From: Myxococcota bacterium
Lineage (GTDB): Bacteria > Myxococcota_A > Polyangia > HGW-17 > JAJRWW01
Direction: 5' to 3'
NCBI GenBank assembly: GCA_024276595.1
Contig: JAJRWW010000197.1
Location: 1-15,748, forward strand
Length of the DNA stretch: 15,748 nucleotides
Position numbers and translations under genes: made by a program
Shown: positions 13,626 through 15,748 of the stretch, in pieces
Layout of the letters: every line of letters starts with the position of its first letter
Numbering within the stretch: the stretch's first letter is position 1
The notes under the pieces: generated by a model
Database searches by the model: none
What the model saw: only the letters and a program-made list of their open reading frames with translations
What the model was told of the DNA's origin: nothing

Positions 13626-14594
13626 TCAAAAGCGGGCGTGCAAGCTCAGCAGCAAGCTGCCCGAGCCGAGCTCGGGGCTGAGCCCCACGTTCGGGCTGCC
13701 CAGGGGGATCAGGCGCCTGTGCCTGATGACCGTTGTCTTTTTGTAAAACACCAAGGCGTCGATGATACCCCAGGCCACCAGGGACCAAAAAATAGTTCCC
13801 GAGGCGATGGTGAGCTTCTGGATGTCTGCGGCCCTGGCCCGAGACTTGTGGTTGTTGGCCACGCTCCGATTCGGGTCGTCGCGAACAAAGGGGGTCTCTC
13901 CGATGATGAGCGCCGTGATGTTCAAAAGCAGCATGGCCCCCTGGGTGACGGCAAAGATGGCCCCCTTGAGCTTCTGCCCGTTCTGAAACTGGCCCGCGCC
14001 AAAGGGCACGAAGTTCCAGAAGAAATACCGTTTTTGGATGCTCGTGGTCACCTCCACCCGAGAGCGACAGCGTCCGCGGTACTTCTGGAAGCTCCTCGAT
14101 ATGAGCGCTGCTTTTTGGCGGCAGTACTTCAGCTCCGACTCCAGGGCCTTTAGCGGGGATGCGGCGGCCTTGAGCTTCTTGCGGACCTTTTTGAAGAAGG
14201 CCCGAAGGTGCGCTGTGTAGCGCAGCTTGGCCAGACGAAAGCGGGGCCGCAGGGTGAGCAGGGCGCTGAGCTGCCGCTCGGCCTGCTTGGCGTGCATCCT
14301 CTTGTCCGAGGGCTTCTTGGAAAGCAGTGAGAGCCAGTAGTGGGAGATCCCCATGAGCTTGTAGGCCTCCACCTCCTCTGCCTCGGTGTAGAGCTTGCTG
14401 CGAGGATACAGCTCTGGACGCAGTATCTTGACCACCAGCTCGTACTTGCGCAGGGCAAAGGCGGCCCGGGCACGGTCGAGGGCGCTCGACACGGGCTGGG
14501 CGTCGGCCCTACCGGGCGACCCGATTAGCAAGACGAGGGCCAGCACCGGGCCCAGCGCCCGGGTCCCGGCCGTGCAGCGAGCGGCAGCAACCAT
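13626..14594 (-). CDS. Exported helical-repeat protein with two C-terminal membrane helices (DUF5683-like)
   Basis: From the ATG at 14594 the product has 322 residues, with a signal peptide (hydrophobic 13-25, probable cleavage after ADA at 30-32). Residues 37-140 are helical with a TPR-like pattern (ALDRARAAFALRKYELVVKI; YKLMGISHYWLSLL; AERQLSALLTLRPRFRL). A basic coiled segment with three cysteines follows (158, 176 and nearby). The motif FVPFGAGQFQNGQKLKG (195-211) leads into a first membrane helix (about 212-231), and a second lies at about 262-283. The PfGaGQ-x-x-NG-x-x-x-KG motif resembles DUF5683-type membrane proteins; this is from memory. It ends in SLLLSLHARF. The frame stays open to 14972, but that extension is Pro/Arg/Trp-rich, overlaps the next gene and lacks a signal. 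Function is unknown; an envelope complex is likely. Confidence 0.78.
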   Translation of the reverse strand: MVAAARCTAGTRALGPVLALVLLIGSPGRADAQPVSSALDRARAAFALRKYELVVKILRPELYPRSKLYTEAEEVEAYKLMGISHYWLSLLSKKPSDKRMHAKQAERQLSALLTLRPRFRLAKLRYTAHLRAFFKKVRKKLKAAASPLKALESELKYCRQKAALISRSFQKYRGRCRSRVEVTTSIQKRYFFWNFVPFGAGQFQNGQKLKGAIFAVTQGAMLLLNITALIIGETPFVRDDPNRSVANNHKSRARAADIQKLTIASGTIFWSLVAWGIIDALVFYKKTTVIRHRRLIPLGSPNVGLSPELGSGSLLLSLHARF

Positions 14595-14869
14595 GGGAGT
14601 CTTTGAAAGCGACCATTCCCCACGCCAGGGGCTCCCGGCGGACCCTTCCTGGCGCATGCTCGGGAAGCTCGCGCTTGACCATGGAAGATATACGACATTC
14701 TGGCGCCGAAAGCCAATGATTGCCGGCCAGCCAGCCCCGACGCAGGACCGGGCGGTGGGCGCCCCTGGGCACCCTCCCCATGGCCGGAAAGGCGAGCGCC
14801 CGGCCTCGAGGGGCGGGCGAAGCCATCCTCCCCATGGGCACCCGGTCGCAATGGAGCGTTTAGACTCGA
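14595..14869. other. Intergenic region with short direct repeats
   Basis: About 275 bp between the partial AgmX-domain gene and the helical-repeat gene. I see no convincing gene. TGGGCACCC occurs at 14766-14774 and 14835-14843, and CCTCCCCATGG at 14773-14783 and 14827-14837, giving two partly overlapping direct-repeat pairs. There is no hairpin with a T-tract after the upstream gene. Confidence 0.45.
14687..14716 (-). promoter_or_regulatory. Possible sigma70-type promoter for the helical-repeat gene
   Basis: On the - strand TTGGCT (14716-14711) and TATATC (14692-14687) are 18 bp apart, each matching 4/6 of the consensus, about 90 bp before the ATG at 14594. It is the most AT-rich spot in the gap, but it is a pattern match only. 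Confidence 0.28.
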
Positions 14870-15748
14870 TCAGGGCTCGGGCTTGGGCTTGAAATGGAAA
14901 CGGAGGTTCACAAAAGGCATCGGGCCGTGAGACTTCGGGAAGGTCCAGCGCTGTACTGCGGCGCGGATACACTGCTCGCTCGCCGCGTGACCGAGAGTTG
15001 ACGAGCTGAGCGCCACTCGAGACACGGCGCCGCTTTTATTGACGGTGAACGCGACCCCAACCGCACCGGCCAGGCTGGGGTTGGATGCGAGCCCGATTCT
15101 GCTGTAGCAGGCGCTTATGTGTTGTATGTAGCCAAGGATTGTACGTCGAACCACGATGGCATCCAGGGCACCGGTGACGCTCACTCTGCCGAGATGAACC
15201 TTGGAGAGGCCGCACACCGGCGCGGTGGTCTTGATCAGCGCCTTGAGCCCCGGGGGCGACAGCTTGCGCTTCACAATGCGGCGCCAAATCCTGAGCGCAG
15301 CCTGAGGACAAGACGCGCTGGCTGCCACCCGCGCCAGGATCACCTTCCCGATGTTCACGAAGCAGTGCTCGTGCAACGCAGCGCGGTGAGGTTTTGCCCA
15401 CGCCCCGGTCTCTGTGGCCAATCGGTCGTCCACCTTGAAGCACAGGTCGGGGGCTCCCTTGGATCGCGCCCGAGGCTTGCCGAATCCACCATAGCCGAAT
15501 CCACCATAGCCCGGCGGTGGCTCCTTGTTGGCGGCTCGGGTGCTCGGCGCCTTTCGGGCGAGATCGGCGAGCCTCTTGCGAGCCTCACCGATGGCACGGA
15601 ACACGTCCCAGGTCAGCCGCTCCTGGTCGCAGAGCTTCCGGGCAGCGACGGGTGCTGAGCCTCCCAGCGCCTTGGCCAGATCCAGCAGGTCCTTGCACAC
15701 CCAGGTCCGTGAGCCGCTGCGCCTGATCATGGGCTGGTCGCGCGCAGC
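14870..15748 (-). CDS. AgmX/PglI C-terminal domain protein (probably 5' truncated)
   Basis: The frame is open to the window edge. An ATG at 15730 exists but has no ribosome binding site, so the gene probably begins outside; 286 residues follow that ATG. The first 65 residues are helical and charged. A Gly-rich linker with two YGGFG units (about 75-84) follows, then a cysteine-containing helical section (about 95-180). The last 100 residues match the AgmX/PglI C-terminal pattern: HISACYSRIG, GAVGVAFTVNKSGAVSRV, SSSTLG, SEQCIRAAVQRWTFPKSHG and a final beta strand (FVNLRFHF). The Cys pair in ACYSR and SEQCI is a family hallmark. In myxobacteria this domain occurs in gliding-machinery and other TonB-like envelope proteins. 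No motility genes are visible here, so the role is uncertain; a periplasmic, TonB-C-like function is inferred. Confidence 0.85.
   Translation of the reverse strand, partial: AARDQPMIRRSGSRTWVCKDLLDLAKALGGSAPVAARKLCDQERLTWDVFRAIGEARKRLADLARKAPSTRAANKEPPPGYGGFGYGGFGKPRARSKGAPDLCFKVDDRLATETGAWAKPHRAALHEHCFVNIGKVILARVAASASCPQAALRIWRRIVKRKLSPPGLKALIKTTAPVCGLSKVHLGRVSVTGALDAIVVRRTILGYIQHISACYSRIGLASNPSLAGAVGVAFTVNKSGAVSRVALSSSTLGHAASEQCIRAAVQRWTFPKSHGPMPFVNLRFHFKPKPEP
15479..15508 (-). repeat. 15-bp tandem duplication encoding YGGFG twice
   Basis: Two identical 15-bp units (15479-15493 and 15494-15508) code for the Gly/Tyr/Phe linker of the AgmX-domain protein. Perfect identity between the copies points to a recent duplication or active slippage. 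Confidence 0.85.

Noticed and set aside
14595..14972. N-terminal extension of the helical-repeat protein to 14972
   Set aside because: It overlaps the preceding gene, is Trp/Pro/Arg-rich, and would bury the signal peptide that begins at 14594.

Overview
The window is GC-rich DNA, probably from a member of the Myxococcota or a related deltaproteobacterial lineage. This is inferred from gene content, since there is no rRNA or other phylogenetic marker. The clues are a Ser/Thr kinase fused to a periplasmic FGE-sulfatase-like domain, an FHA-GAF-sigma54 activator, an AgmX/PglI-type C-terminal domain, and several lipoproteins with cysteine-rich or Ig-like/carboxypeptidase-regulatory-like segments. 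No tRNA, rRNA, CRISPR array, insertion sequence or phage gene was seen.

Left part, + strand (1-4152): the 3' part of a FabG/PhaB-like short-chain reductase is followed by an acetyl-CoA acetyltransferase (thiolase). Together they form a possible acetyl-CoA to 3-hydroxybutyryl-CoA pair. Next come a Nif3/DUF34 dinuclear metal protein and a CAP (SCP/PR-1) domain lipoprotein with a Ser-Gly repeat linker. The CAP gene converges on a membrane Ser/Thr kinase gene on the - strand (4149-6266), and their stop codons overlap within one CTAG.

Centre (6267-9155): a regulatory intergenic region of about 280 bp separates the kinase from a divergent RpoD-like sigma factor (6545-7978). The region holds a plausible sigma70-type promoter and two inverted repeats. 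The sigma gene is followed after 34 bp by an exported, cysteine-rich protein whose C-terminal half looks like two copies of one alpha/beta unit, distantly reminiscent of the ExbD/TolR periplasmic fold.

Right part, all - strand (9171-15748): read in the direction of transcription, there is a partial gene with an AgmX/PglI C-terminal domain, an exported helical-repeat protein with two membrane helices (DUF5683-like motif), an FHA-GAF-AAA+-Fis enhancer-binding protein, a small lipoprotein and a large beta-domain lipoprotein. The helical-repeat gene and the activator are 47 bp apart, and the two lipoprotein genes 45 bp apart, so each pair is probably co-transcribed.

The window therefore combines a short metabolic block with envelope and signalling genes. 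The most interesting parts are the divergent kinase/sigma locus, the activator whose FHA domain lacks the usual phosphopeptide-binding residues, and the duplicated-domain exported protein beside the sigma gene. I see no proof of a completely new system; functional links between these genes are inference from position.
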